From positions 35,852,671 to 35,916,670 of the forward strand of contig NC_134399.1 in assembly GCF_050003625.1 (NCBI RefSeq): 64,000 bases of DNA, read 5' to 3'. The notes beneath the pieces were generated by a model. The model was not told the DNA's origin. It made no database searches and saw only the letters and a program-made list of their open reading frames with translations. This DNA comes from Haematobia irritans (Eukaryota > Arthropoda > Insecta > Diptera > Muscidae). Position numbers and translations under genes: made by a program. The first letter of the stretch is position 1, and the number at the start of each line of letters is the position of its first letter. Positions 34,776-46,849 of the stretch are shown here, in pieces.

Positions 34776-36013
34776 TAAAGGTGAGTACTGTGTTCAATTT
34801 TTTCTTCAAGACACAAAAATAGAAGTGCAAGTACGATAGGAATATACTTTTATCAAATCTTGTAAAATTAGGCATAGAAAAGTTCCAGGGCATTGATTGC
34901 AAAACGTATTATACTTAATTCATTATTTCATTGATTCAAAAAAATAAGTAAAGGGTGATACGGTCAAAATTTGGTCAAGGGAAAACGCGTGTAAATCGGT
35001 GAAATCGTTTATTTAAAAAATCAAATTAAATTTCTTTTTCAAGTTCAATTAGTATAAAATTCAGGAAAAATATTCAATTAGGCTTTCGCTTTTCCAAATC
35101 CGAATTGCCGGGCCTCACGCTTGACACCTGCCATCTGATTTTGTACATCCACCTTGTCCACCTTCTTCGCCGCAGAAAGCCAGTTTGCCTTGAACTGCTA
35201 CTCGTCCTTAGCAGTTTTTTTGGTCTTCTTTAGGTTCCGCTTGACAAAACAGTACAGAACAACCGTGTTTCTTCAGGAAAGGCAGCGGACGTTTATTCAA
35301 ACACTCTTTCACGTAAATTTCTTGGTTGACAGTCCCGGAAGCTATGAAAATGCTGCTTTTCAAGCCACAGGTACAGATGGCTTGCCAAACCAGATATTTC
35401 TTTGCGAACTTTGACAGTTTTATGTGCTTGAAAATATCTGCTACCCCTTCCTTTTGCCGTATAAGACTCCTGTCCCGGAAGCTGCTTGTAGTCGGCTTTG
35501 ACGTAGGTTTCGTCGTCCATTACCACGCAGTCAAACTTCGTCAGCATCGTCGTGTACAGCCTCCTGGATCGCGCTTTGGCCGTCGTATTTTGTTTATCAT
35601 CGCGATTTGGAGTCACTACCTTCTTGTAAGTCGATAGTCCGGCTCGTTTTTTGGCTCGATGCACGGTTGTAGACGATACACCCAGGTTATTTGCGGCATC
35701 TCGAAGAGAGAGGTTAGGATTTCGCTTGAAACTACCGGCAACTCTCTTTGTCGGCTCAGCGGCTTCCGGTTTTCGATTTCCCCCCGATCCAGACTTCCTG
35801 GCTGTCGACATACGTTCCCCAAACACTGCTGATCTTCTTGCTTGGACGGCATTTTGACAACTGAAGAGTGAATTCCAAAATCAAAATACACCTTCAAAAT
35901 GAGGGGTGTTCAGGTTTTTTAAATGCAAAATTGAAAGAAATACATCAAGTTTATATTGACCAAATTTTGACCGTATCACCCTTTAACCGTAAAAATAAGC
36001 TGATATTGAGCTC
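34776..36013 (+). mobile_element. MITE, GGTGAGTACTATG family, copy 3, split by a mariner
   Basis: The left part 34776-34950 matches the start and middle of the copy at 21196-21411 (TAAAGGTGAGTACTGTGTTC, then GCATTGATTGCAAAACGTAT). After the mariner insertion, AACCGTAAAAATAAGC at 35986 resumes the match. The far right end is degraded. Confidence 0.65.
34951..35983 (-). mobile_element. Deleted mariner/Tc1-like element, 1033 bp, TA duplication
   Basis: The terminal inverted repeats are identical (AAGGGTGATACGGTC, then AAAATTTGGTCAA) and flanked by TA. Minus-strand transposase pieces begin MPSKQEDQQ near 35852. A frameshift near 35825 leads into a helix-turn-helix region (LSLRDAANNLGVSSTTVHRA) and the first catalytic block FDCVVMDDETYVKADY. 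The middle of the catalytic domain, with the later acidic residues, is missing. The sequence jumps to a C-terminal lysine-rich end whose last residues (MAGVKREARQFGFGK) lie near 35090-35135. It is therefore an internally deleted, non-coding copy that keeps both ends. Confidence 0.85.
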
Positions 36014-36513
36014 GAAAAATTAACGTAGGCTTGTTTATTTGAAGATATGCGAATTTCAGTCAAAGGAAGTAGCCCTTTCATGCCCGAATTTTTTTCCACT
36101 GCGGAAAAATTATGTTCACTACTGAAATCGAATATAGGTTGCTCAAATAAAACTCTTCCGAAGTCTCAAATCTCTCCCCCACTCCCTACTGGAAATATGA
36201 GATTCTGCTCGTGAGCAACATTAGCCATTTGAAGACAACGATGACAAAAGATCTTTTGCAATTAATAAAAATAAAAGGTAGAAGTGACTTTGGATCGCCA
36301 TGATTAAAATCTTAACGATATGAGAACCACGAATTTATTTTCAAATACCAATACTGTTTAGCACCAATACATCAACATGTCGGCTCGATCTTTGTTACCC
36401 GGTGGTACAAGGAACTAGTTTTGTTACAGAATGTAGCCACACATCGAGTAAAGTGTAGTAGTTTTACTTCTGATTACGTTCAATGGGTTTAAGTGGCGAT
36501 TTTAACATGGACA

Positions 36514-37060
36514 TTAGAGATGTGCGCGTGACACGAAATTGTCGTGACACGCGTGATTCACGCGTGAATCACGTGAGTCGTGAATAAATTCTGGAGTAAC
36601 TCTCGTGAATGTGCGTGAATGGGACTAAAACAAATATGTCGTGCGTGGGCGTAATAAAATCGGTTCGTGAATGTGCGTGAATAAAATTTCTTGAAAATCA
36701 CACTCACGAAAAAAAATCAAAATTTAATTCTTACTAGTATGCTAACTGAAATTGATTTAGCTGCCGAGGTATATTTTGTTTATGAATTTTGTAACCCTTG
36801 CTCATTTCCGGTTGGAAAATGTCGTGAGTCTCGTGTATTTGTCGTGAGTGATGTGAATTGTCGTGAATCGTGCGTCAGTGTGAGTCTGTAAAAGTAGTTC
36901 GTGCGTGAGGGTGCGTGATTACTGTTTTTTCATTTCGTGAATGTGCGTGAGTGTGAGTGGCTACGACACTTATCGTGCGTGAGCGTGCGTGAATAAATAT
37001 TTGACTTCGTGAATGTGCGTGAGTGTGAGTGAAATTTCACTCACGTGAATCAAAGAAATA
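36514..37060. repeat. GTGCGTGA-rich island with a hAT-like left end
   Basis: It begins TAGAGATGTGCGCGTGACAC and then carries more than fifteen CGTGAATGTGCGTGA-type units and palindromes such as TTCACGCGTGAA. A fragment with the opposite end (GTGCACACCTCTAA) and the same motif lies at 49075-49187. The start resembles the TAGAGGTCTGCA end of the hAT element at 23929. The stretch 36014-36513 shows no gene. Confidence 0.6.
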
Positions 37061-37142
37061 TCAGTTTCCATAAATTCAAACTGGCAGCACTAGCGAGATT
37101 TGTTCCGGACAGTCCATACAAATGTTGGATCCATTACCAAAA

Positions 37143-37580
37143 AAACAGACCTACCCAGCAAAAAAGCGTAGCCAAAAAGTAGTGAAAATGTTCTTTTTGG
37201 ATCCGGAAGTGGAACAAAATTATCGCAGAAGCGATGAATTTAACAGGGGCTTGTCATAGGACGGATGTCCACACGCAGAGAAGGAATATGATCACCCCAA
37301 ACATGTTTCAACAGCAAAATGTTATTTTTGTATGGTGAAAAAGTGACATTTTTGTCCCAAAAATGTTGTTTTCTCGGTAAACATATACATGGTTGCCGAA
37401 ATCAGATTCATAATTTTCGAGAAAATAACAGGGTTACAAAAAGCATGTTCCATGTTCACCGTCCAAAAATAACATTTTGCTCTTGAAACATATTTGGGGT
37501 GATCATATTCCTTCTCTGAGTGCACCATTTAACAGCCGTTACACTGAATATGCATCACTTCTTAAGGTGTGATCCGAATT
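37143..37580. mobile_element. CCCAGCAAAAAA element, inverted copy, interrupted by a MITE
   Basis: It starts CCCAGCAAAAAAGCGTAGCC and holds, reversed relative to 31381-31950, the CCGGAAGTGG and TCATAGGACGGATGTCC blocks. After the MITE at 37272-37524 the match resumes with CCATTTAACAGCCGTT and ACTTCTTAAGGTGTGATCC. Confidence 0.7.
37272..37524. mobile_element. Palindromic MITE, about 250 bp with about 65-bp inverted ends
   Basis: The left arm GCAGAGAAGGAATATGATCA, CCCCAAACATGTTTCAACAG and CAAAATGTTATTTTTG is matched by the reversed right arm with few differences. It is inserted in the repeat at 37143-37580; the copy at 31381-31950 has the uninterrupted site (AAATGGTGGGCATCCG). The target duplication is only 2-3 bases or unclear. 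Confidence 0.8.
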
Positions 37581-37619
37581 CATGTTTTGGATGGAAATTA
37601 AAAAAAATCTGGTGATATT

Positions 37620-38460
37620 TTGCAAAATAAACACTTTTTACATTTTTTTTATGATTTGTCTGAATATCAAAACGTCAAATTTCAAAAATTCATAATGGAT
37701 TTAGCATTTTTTCGACAAAATTTAAATAATTTGTAACATTTATTAATCCTTACTCTGATTTAAACCTATTTGAAACAAGAAAAGTTAAAAAAGCCTCTTG
37801 AAATTTTTTTAGCATTTTTTCGACAAAATTTAAATAATTTGTAACATTTATTAATCCTTACTCTGTTTTAAACCTATTTGAAACAAGAAAAGTTAAAAAG
37901 CCCCTTGAAAATTTTTTAATTGATTCAATCAAAAACTTAATTGATATCGATTGGAAAACTCAATCAGTTTTTTAATTGATTCAATAAATTATTTATTTAA
38001 ACTTCAATTCAATTAACTTTTTAATTAAATCAGTTAAACATTAATTGAGTCTTGCAATCGACATGGAAAATTAATTGTTTAATAAAAACCGCGAAAATTT
38101 TCACTCATTTTCCTAACCAAATTCGTATTTTTTAATTCTGATTAAAAAAAACCGATTTATCAATTATTTTCTATTAAAAATTTATAAAAAAACCCATATT
38201 TTTTACTGACTTAATATTTTGAGTTTGATTAAAACGTTAATTGTATCAATTAATGTTTTAATTGAAAAAGTTTTCAGATTCAATTAACTTAAATATTTTG
38301 GTGATATTTTTACTGTATATATTAGCAGAGACATCTAGCGCCCACTGGGCACGAAATCTTCTTAAAGGGGTTTTTGGACGAAATCCACATATATTGCAGA
38401 TTTTCAATAGGGAAATGTCGACTGGCTCGTAGTGGCCAATGATGCCAGTGGTCTTAACAT
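37620..38460. repeat. Local AT-rich duplication and AATTGATT repeat
   Basis: TTTAGCATTTTTTCGACAAA with about 110 following bases occurs twice, at about 37700 and 37809. Then 37900-38280 is filled with TTAATTGATTCAAT-type inverted segments related to 25494-25665. No gene is seen. Confidence 0.5.
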
Positions 38461-38466
38461 TGTATG

Positions 38467-38622
38467 GGAGCCAACGTGTGCAATGGTTACCATGCTCGCC
38501 TTGCATACATAGGGTCGTGGGTTCAGCTACAGTTTCGACCGAACACCTAAAAGTTTTTCAGCTGTGATTTATTCCCTAAGTGAGCCTGAAATATCGGGCT
38601 GCCACTATAACGAACTTAACCT
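38467..38622 (+). mobile_element. tRNA-derived SINE, internally deleted copy
   Basis: The head GTGCAATGGTTACC and GTCGTGGGTTCAGC is joined directly, after TTTTTCAGCTGTGATTTATT, to the tail CTAAGTGAGCCTGAAATATC and GGGCTGCCAC. About 190 bp of the body is missing relative to 8077-8411. Confidence 0.8.
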
Positions 38623-40100
38623 ATCTTCCAACAGCTCAACGTTATAATATTATAATATTAATACTCAAACTAAAAAAATGTCCCAACATTTACATTTTCA
38701 CTTTATAAACAAAAAACACCCGTTAAATCTAAAGACAATAGGAGATTAGAAGATCCGAAATTTGCTTGCGGCACACCAAATGTTACAATCCAAAATCTCT
38801 TTCCAAATCTCAAGTGTTCATATTGACTAAAATTAAGATTTCATTTAATTTAATTGAATTTAATTGTGGACATCTCTAAAAGTGGAGTACAATTTATTTA
38901 AATTTTCGCTTGAGGTATTTAATTTAATATTTCCTATAAAACCCTTTAATTTTTTCTGTGAGTAATGTTTTTTTTCCAAACATGCAAAAATGGTTATAAT
39001 ATTTTTGCGCGATTGTCCTACTCTTTCTAAATAGCATTGTTACAAAATATTAAATAAACACAAAAATTTCACATTGAATAAAAGCATTTATTTACACTTA
39101 AAATAACGTTGTTTCCACACTAAAAATGATATATACATTTTAAACTTTAACCCTGAACGCAAGCCCTATTAGATAAACCTTCATTGTATAGATAACCAAA
39201 CCAAAACTTAAAAAAAATGAACACCTTTAGAACAAAATGTCCAACAACAAAACCAATTATACATATAGTTTAAGAAACCCATAAACCTAGAATAAAAATT
39301 TGCAGTTGTTGTTTTTTTAAGTTTATTTTATATATAATAAATACATCTTACAAATTTGTTTGTTAAAAAATATGTATTAAAAAACCAAATCAAATTGTAT
39401 ACACAGATATGAAAACAGTTTTTATTCGAAAAAAGAAAAATTACGTAGACAAAATATTAATACATTTACTGTAAGTTTTATTTATATTATTTCATAAAAT
39501 AAAAAACTCCCCACACTATATTTAATTGTTATTGAGTTTTTAAATGGCAAACATTATACTTAAAAAAAATATGGAAAAATAGAGTAAAAGAAAAACAAAA
39601 ACGAAATATTTTACGAACCTATATTAAATATGCAGAAGAAAACAAAACCACTTTAATTATAATTAAACAATTTTTGTTTAATCAGTCTAATATAAATGAA
39701 AAAAGGGAAAAATATTTACATAATTTTTTCTTTGAGAACATTTTTTTAGAAAATAAAACATAAATAAAAAAAATTAAAAAAAAAATATATATATAACATA
39801 AAAAATTACGAAAAAACACAAATATATTATATAAAACGCTATATACACCTTGTATTAACTATTAAACAAAACAATTATTATTACAAAACATTATTATATA
39901 AACCACTGTAAAACCATTTATTTATCATCAATATGATAAAATGCAAACAATAAAAAAGACAAAAACATCCAAACATTCATGAGCAAAATAAAAGAAATTA
40001 ATAAACAAACCATTTAAAATAAATGAAAATGTAATAAATATTTAATAAAAAAGAAATAAAAAACAAGGAATTTTCTTAAGAAAGGATCAAATAGGGTTGC
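38623..40100. other. Gene-free, very AT-rich stretch
   Basis: No open frame is credible. The part 38745-38830 resembles the CTCAAATCTCT...AAATCTCAAGTGTTC segment of the MITE at 63354-63743. The part 39000-40070 is more than 75% AT by eye with many AATAAA strings. Confidence 0.4.
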
Positions 40101-40139
40101 CAATAAAAGAAATAAACGAACGTAACAGTAACGTTACGC

Positions 40140-40692
40140 ATCATCTTTGAAGAACTACTACTACAATACATAAACCATATCGGGCGAAAGATATATATGG
40201 AGCTATATCTCAATCTGAACCGATTTAAACTAAATTTTTCACAGCTAACGACACTACCAATTGTACTCATGATAAAAAATTTGAAGTACTCGTAAATCAG
40301 GGTAAAACTATGGCTTCTCCCATATATATCGGATGAAAGATATATATGGGAGCTATTTCTAAATCTGAACCGATTTGGCTGATATTTGGCAAGTTTTCCG
40401 AGACTCGCAAAATATTCGGATGTATGGAATTTTAAGAAGATCGGTTGATAAAAACTCCAGTTACGACCAGATCGGTTATATATGGCAGCTATATCTTAAT
40501 CTGAACCGATTTTTAAAATCTAAACTACGAGCTGAACTTTGCACACAACAATACATGAACAAACAGACGGACATCGCTAAATCGACTCAGAATTTAATTC
40601 TAAGACGATCGGTATAATAAACGATGGGTCCCAGACTGTTCCTTCTTGGCGTTACATACAAATGCACAAACTTATTATACCCTGTACCACAG
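40140..40692. repeat. GGGAGCTATAT...CTGAACCGATTT dispersed fly repeat
   Basis: The module GGNAGCTATATCT-AATCTGAACCGATTT is present three times (about 40198, 40348 and 40481). It is followed by AACAAACAGACGGACATCGC and TTATTATACCCTGTACCACA. A related stretch lies at 52918-53130. Such modules are widely dispersed in higher-fly genomes; the superfamily is not certain from this window. Confidence 0.6.
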
Positions 40693-40700
40693 TAGTGGTG

Positions 40701-41211
40701 CACTCAAAAAAAAAGTGAACTCACTATTTCACTAAAGTCAATTTAACTATATTTTAGTTCATGAAATTATTATATTTGGAGAAAGTCTCATTTGCTCCAA
40801 TATTTTTTTGCGAACGTTAGTTAAATTAACTAAAAGACGGGGAAAATTATACACAAATTAGGCATAGAGATTTACTAAATTCGTATTTCTCATAAAATAG
40901 TTCATTATTTCTTAAAATTTGTAAATTTTACTACAAAAGCGTCCATCATAAACTTCGTATGTCACTAAAGACATTCTTTTGAACTCCAATTTTTTTCCTT
41001 CAAACTACAAAATTTTCTATAAAAAGTGATAAAATATTATTTATATTCTAATACATTTTCTTGAATTTGTCGAAAAATATTTACTTATTTTTGATATCGG
41101 TGTGATGCCAGCGCTTGTAATACTGTTTAGTTAAAAATTTCTAAAACTATTCAAAATTTTCTAAAATTAATAAAAAGATTTCTTCCTGGTGGGTTCACTG
41201 TTTTTTCAGTG
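40701..41211. mobile_element. MITE with CACTGAAAAAACAGTGAAC ends, copy 1
   Basis: The left CACTCAAAAAAAAAGTGAAC is the inverted partner of the right GTTCACTGTTTTTTCAGTG. A second copy is at 44024-44509. The body includes TTAGTTAAATTAACTAAAA, a palindromic segment. Confidence 0.75.
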
Positions 41212-41908
41212 TGCTACCATTTTTTTACCACTTTTTAGAAATTCTCAACGATAACGCTGAATGCGATTGCACATACATGTGCTACACTGCATTCGTCGTA
41301 TTCGAGTTCTCCGAGCTACCATCATGATACAATTTATCGCAGCCGCTATGGGATTGATTCCAACCGTATACCTAACCAGCCTTTTCCATGTTTTATGTTC
41401 ACTTCTCATACACAGAAAAAAATATGTTTTGTCTTCAATTTGCTCCGGAAGTCAAACGGTTGTTAGAGGACATATACTAACATCACGTACCAAATTTCAA
41501 CCGGTTCTCATTCAGTATTTAACCACGACCCAGAATATACACTGGAAAAAGCTTGCGCGGTTCCAAGGATTTTGACTTTTCACTAGTGACTTAAGTTAAC
41601 TACTAGTGAAAAGACAAAAATTTGCGTTCCTGGACATAACTTTTAATTTATTCGTTTTTTTTTTCTTTCTACTTTTCTCTTCTGTACACCCAGAAAAAAG
41701 TGTCTTCGAAACTAAAGGAAAAAATGTTTATCAATTTTTTTAAGGCATTTTATTTCCATTAAGTTAAATTTTTGTAATAAAAAAATGTTTAAAAAATTTT
41801 AAATTTACTTAAAAAAATCCTAAACTGAAAGGAGTTAGGAACAGTTCATTAACTAGAATAAGGCATGGAATTTTACTAATACTGTTTTCTTCGCTGGGTA
41901 TAAGAATT
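41212..41908. other. Gene-free stretch
   Basis: The 104-codon frame at 41261-41575 has no recognisable domain and sits in repeat-like DNA. A palindrome CACTAGTGAC...GTTAACTACTAGTG lies at about 41580-41608. Confidence 0.4.
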
Positions 41909-41922
41909 TACTACTGAACAAG

Positions 41923-42263
41923 GGAGCCACCGTGGTGCAATGATTAGCATGCCCGCCTTGCATACACAAGGTCGTGGGTTCGATTCCTGCTTCGACCGAA
42001 CACCAAAAAGTTTTTCAGCGGGGGATTATCCCACCTCAGTAATGCTGGTGACATTTCTGATGGTTTCAAAGCTTCTCTAAGTGGTTTCACTCCAATGTGG
42101 AACGCCGTTCGGAGTCGGCTATAAAAAGGAGGTTCCTTGTCATTGAGCTTAACATGGAATCGGGCAGCACTCAGTGATAAGAGAGAAGTTCACCAATGTG
42201 GTATCACAATGGACTGAATAGTCTAAGTGAGCCTGATACATCGGGCTGCCACCTAACCTAACC
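41923..42263 (+). mobile_element. tRNA-derived SINE, copy 3, 14-bp TSD
   Basis: Complete copy, head GGTGCAATGATTAGC and GTGGGTTCGATTCC, tail CCACCTAACCTAACC. It is flanked by an exact 14-bp duplication TACTACTGAACAAG (41909-41922 and 42264-42277), so it is a recent retroposition. Between 42278 and 42856 I see no gene; the 152-codon minus frame is AT-rich and not supported. Confidence 0.95.
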
Positions 42264-42856
42264 TACTACTGAACAAGAAAATTTTATTCACTGATAACAA
42301 AGCATTCCTAAAAATAAAACCAAAAACCGAACTACAACCAACTTTCCTCAAATTTAGTAAAATTTCTTATAAAATGATAATTCTGGCTTCCTTTATTATA
42401 GAAAGCTTATCATACATACGAATAACACTTAGCAAAGAAAAATATTTTAGTTCATTCGAACTAAGAAGTATTCAATCCTTTCAAAACTTAAGGAAACACA
42501 CTTGTTAGAATATAGGAAATTGTCCTATATTTCTTTTATCTACCTGTAATCGATACCTGTCATCGATGTAATCGATATGTTTGCGCGTGGGTTGTTTTTT
42601 AGTTGGAATCGCGTTGTTATGGTATACGGAGAAATTGTTAAAAAATAATATAGTAAAATAATATAATAAATAACAAATAAAATATTTTAAATATTTTAAA
42701 TTAGTGAGAACATTTTCCGTTTTTTTTTTCAAAATTATTTGACATAAATAGCAATCAATAAGTCTATCAATGTTCGTGATGGTGTGTAAGAAAGAAAACG
42801 CCAACATAATAACAACCCCTTCATTCGTCTTCATTTTGGAATCTTCAACTATCAGG

Positions 42857-43325
42857 TACACCCAAAGAAATTTGTTAGTAGGGATAGCAGAAAAGTCTAC
42901 TAAACCAGCAGAAAGTCTGCTGAAAAAGGGACAGCAGTCACTGTTTGCTGAAATAGCAAACATTTCTTGCTATTTTTTAAGCTCGATTACACTAAAACAT
43001 GTTTTATTTTGGCTAAAACAAATAAAAATGTCAACTTAGGAGCTATCCTAACATAATTAACACAATGTTTTATGAATATCTATAGTATTTGACCAAAAAT
43101 TTGAATATTTATCGAATTGAGGCATAACAGCAAACAAAATGTTTGCTGGTCGTATTTAGGAGCTTGTAAGTATATTACAGAGCAAAAATATACCAAAACT
43201 ACTTTTGGTTCTTAAATATGCTTTGGGGAAAATTTTATAAATTGTTGTTCATTAGGCCCTGAAGTACAAAAATATAACAGCAGACATCGACTGCTGTTTT
43301 TAGCAGACTTTTTTCTATGAGTGTA
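42857..43325. mobile_element. MITE, TACACCCAAAGAAA family, copy 1
   Basis: The ends TACACCCAAAGAAATTTGTT and TTTTTTCTATGAGTGTA are imperfect inverted repeats. Internal GCAGAAAGTCTGCTG, GTTTGCTGAAATAGCAAAC and AGCAGACATCGACTGCTG palindromes mark the family. Other copies are at 45693, 48235, 50288 and 53164. The DNA at 43326-44020 after it shows no gene. Confidence 0.8.
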
Positions 43326-44023
43326 ACATTCATACAGTGACGCTAACCTTTTGTGAACAAATTGGTTTAAGATTTTTTATATTTGTAGATATTGGAATTG
43401 TAACAGGAGGACAAAATCGTTACGCAGGATCTTATTAAAAGTGAAAGGAAGAAGAAGAAGAAAACCATTACGTTTTACGGTTGGTAACATTACATGGAAA
43501 TTGGAAATAGTGGAATAATAAACTAATATTTCAAGGTCTGTCGATGCTGTTGATTCTTAATAAATATATTTAATATATTAATAAAATATGTCTTTTATTT
43601 AAGAAAAAACCGCCTATATAAATAAATAAAACTGTATTTAAAAACGAAGGTAAGCAGTTCAAATTTTGAAGTAAAAGGTTTACCACAAATATGTAAGATT
43701 TGTCTTTTTTCTGGGTGTACTATCAAAGTCCTTTAAAATTCGGACTCGACTTTAAGTAGAAATTATGCTATGTTTCAAGTACGAAACATCTTTAAAATAA
43801 AGTTTTGAAAACGATGTCCTTTGTAGTCACGATACAAAAAGTGAGCAAACTTAAAGATTTCATTCATTTTGAAGAATTTTTTTAGAATTATTAAAGCTAA
43901 GTTGACCTTAGTCTAAAAAAATTTCTTTCATATAAAGACATCAATTTTTATAACCCTTAACTATAAGGACAAAACAATTTCATTGAAAAGTTGATCGACT
44001 TTTGGACAAGGAAAACAACTTTA

Positions 44024-44509
44024 TATCAAAAAAAAGTGAACTCTCTATTTCACTAAAGCCAAATTAACTTTAATTTAGTTCAGGGAATTATTATGCTTGA
44101 AGAAAGTTTCCTCTACTCTAATAATTTTTTGTGTACGTTAGTTAAATTAACTAAAACCGAGGAAAAAAATGTACACAAATGAAGGATAAAGATTAACTAA
44201 ATTCGTGTCTTCCACAAAATAGTTCAATATTTCTTTAAATTTGTAAATGTTACTACAAATGCGTTCATCATGAACTTCGTATGTCACTAAAGACATTCTT
44301 GTAATTTTGAACTCCAATTTTTTCCTTCAAACTACAAAATTTCCTTTAACAAGTGAAAAAACCTAATTATGTCTAATAAATTTTCTTGAATTTATCGAAA
44401 CATATTTACTTATTTTTATGACATCGGCGTGATGCCAGCGTTAGTTAAAATTTTCTAAAATTAACCGAAATTTTTCTTCCTGGTGGGTGGGTTCACTGTT
44501 TTTTCAGTG
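44024..44509. mobile_element. MITE with CACTGAAAAAACAGTGAAC ends, copy 2
   Basis: It parallels the copy at 40701-41211 along its length, ending GGGTTCACTGTTTTTTCAGTG. The left end is slightly degraded (ATCAAAAAAAAGTGAACTC). The stretch 44510-45690 beyond it has no supported gene. Confidence 0.75.
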
Positions 44510-45692
44510 CAGAGAAATTTCTTTTCTATTCTAAGCAAAACTCGCATTTGTATTTTAAGGTCAAGAAATAGTTGGCCTCACGACAATATTTTTTCTGTGT
44601 ATATACATTATGGGGTCTGAGACCAATATTATTTTGTTACAAACGGAATGACAACCTTAGTTTACCCCCATCCTATGGTCACGGGTATAAAAATGAAAAT
44701 TTCCCAAAAAAAATTGAAAAGTTTATCTATCATTTTTTCTGAATTTTCCGCAAATTGTGTATTGTCTGAAATATCTTTACATAAAGGTAGAAACAGAAAA
44801 AGTAAAATAAGTAAGAATATTTTTTCAAATGAAATCCGATATACCAAAATAGCTTCACATCTAACGAATTAATGCGTAATCAATGTAGCGGATGCTCAAA
44901 TAGATGACTTCTGGCCTATGACAAACCCAAAATGCATTGCTGATTTTGCACCACTTTATTTAACCTCTCATAAAAATATAGTTTTTTTTTCTTAATAGAC
45001 AGTTTCTGGAGAAAACCAAAAAATAAGAGCGGTGCCTTGAACCTGTTCTTGTCTCGCCTGAGTGGCGCCTAGTGAGATATACCAATAAAGAATCAGTTTT
45101 AATTTCTCATCTTAATTTACAAAATGTTCGCATTCATACGACAGACAGCGTAATGACGTTGACGCATGTAAATTACACAATAAGTGTGAATAATGTCAAT
45201 AATACAGCTCTCCGTTATTGTACCAGTTAGTGGAATGCACTGTAGAACTTGAATTTCAAAATGGGAAGGAAATGAACGATTACGCAAATTCCAACAAAAA
45301 TAAAAAAATAATTTAATATATTGTTTATACGGTGGAGACATCCGATATATTTTTTGTTTTTATTTCAAAATGTGAACCTGTTTATGACGCTTCCTTTAAA
45401 AATTCTGTAATATGTTCCATTTGGAGGTATTTTCAGGAATATGATGGACATATACGACCTGAGTAGTTTTGTAAAATTTTGTTCCAAAAAATAGTATTTA
45501 TTGTAAAAAAATTTCATTGTAGCTTTACAACAATAAATTGATTTGTTTCTGTGTAGGTATTAAAATATTTTAATTTGTATTTGGTATGGACACATATCTG
45601 TTTGTAACTCGGGATAATCCACTAAACAAAATTTAAAATAATGTAAAGCCCAGCCCAAATTTTGGCTTTTCTTATTTGACTATGAGTGTACA

Positions 45693-46177
45693 TACACCCA
45701 AAGAAATTTGTTAGTAGGGACAGCAGAAAAGTCTGCTAAACCAGCAGAAAGTCTGCTGAAAAAGGGACAGCAGTAACTGTTTACTGAAATAGCAAACATT
45801 TCCTGCTATTTTTAAGCTCGATTACACAAAAACCTGTTTTATTTTGGCTAAAACAAATAAAAATGTCAACTTAGGAGCGATCCTAATATCATTAAAACAA
45901 TATTTTATGAACATCTATAGTATTTGACCAAAAATCTGAATATTTATCGAATTGAGACATAACAGCAAACAAAATGTTTGCTGATCGTATTTAGGAGCCT
46001 GTAAGTATATTACAGTACAAAAATATACCAAAAACTACTTTTGGTTCTTAAATATGCTTTGCGGAAAAATTTATAACCTAAAAATTTTATAAATTGTTGT
46101 TCATTAGGCCCTGAAGTACAAAAATATAACAGCAGACGTCGACTGCTGTTTTTAGCAGACTTTTTTCTATGAGTGTA
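45693..46177. mobile_element. MITE, TACACCCAAAGAAA family, copy 2
   Basis: Nearly full match to 42857-43325 with the same ends and internal palindromes; it is slightly longer because of a small internal segment near 46070-46085. Confidence 0.82.
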
Positions 46178-46238
46178 GATCGACTGGGAATTTCACCATG
46201 AGCCAGAAAATATATGGGTGGTGTCAGATTCTATTTTT

Positions 46239-46480
46239 GTCTTCAATCACGAAATCAATTGATCCAATTAGTATTTAATTGAAATGTCTTCAATCACAGA
46301 AATGATAGTATCAATCACCAAAGTCAATTAAAAATTAATTGATCCAATTTAAAAATTAATACAATTAATTTTTGTGATTGTTTTTTTTTTCAATTAGAAA
46401 ATTTGTTGAATCGTTTAAATTTTTAATTGAGTATTTTTTAATTGGAAATATTTTTGTGATATTATTTCATGTGTATATAT
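46239..46480. repeat. TTCAATCAC...AATTGA repeat, copy 2
   Basis: Contains TCTTCAATCACGAAATCAAT, repeated TTAATTGATCCAATT and a GTGTATATA right end; same family as 25494-25665 and 52545-52818. Confidence 0.6.
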
Positions 46481-46849
46481 GTATGTTACAACCAGGGCTA
46501 TGGAGCCGGAGTCGGAGTCTGTAGATTTTGCTGGAGTCGGAGTCGGAGTCGTAAAAATTTTGCTCGACTCCGACTCCGGCTAAACCAAAATTTTTAAAAC
46601 ACTTCACATTTTTGTAACTAAGCAAGTTTTTACGCAAATTAGTTTCGATTGCGTTATTAATTCGATCAATGTACAGCAAGATTATAAATGAAAATCAATT
46701 TCCAATTACGGCTATCTTTTTATGTTTCCTAGAATGTTAGACTAGCAGATGGGCTGGATCGATCCATTTTAATGCCCATATCAATTTATTTGAAATATTT
46801 CGAACAATCAAAATTATTATATATGTGGAATATTGACAGAAAATTTTTT

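Noticed and set aside
35293..35826. A working mariner transposase
   Set aside because: A frameshift at the N-terminus and loss of the later catalytic acidic residues make it non-functional.
41261..41575. A 104-codon plus-strand protein
   Set aside because: No signal, domain or splice context, and it sits in repeat-like DNA between a MITE and a SINE.
42505..42963. A 152-codon minus-strand protein
   Set aside because: AT-rich, crosses the boundary of a MITE and has no recognisable domain.
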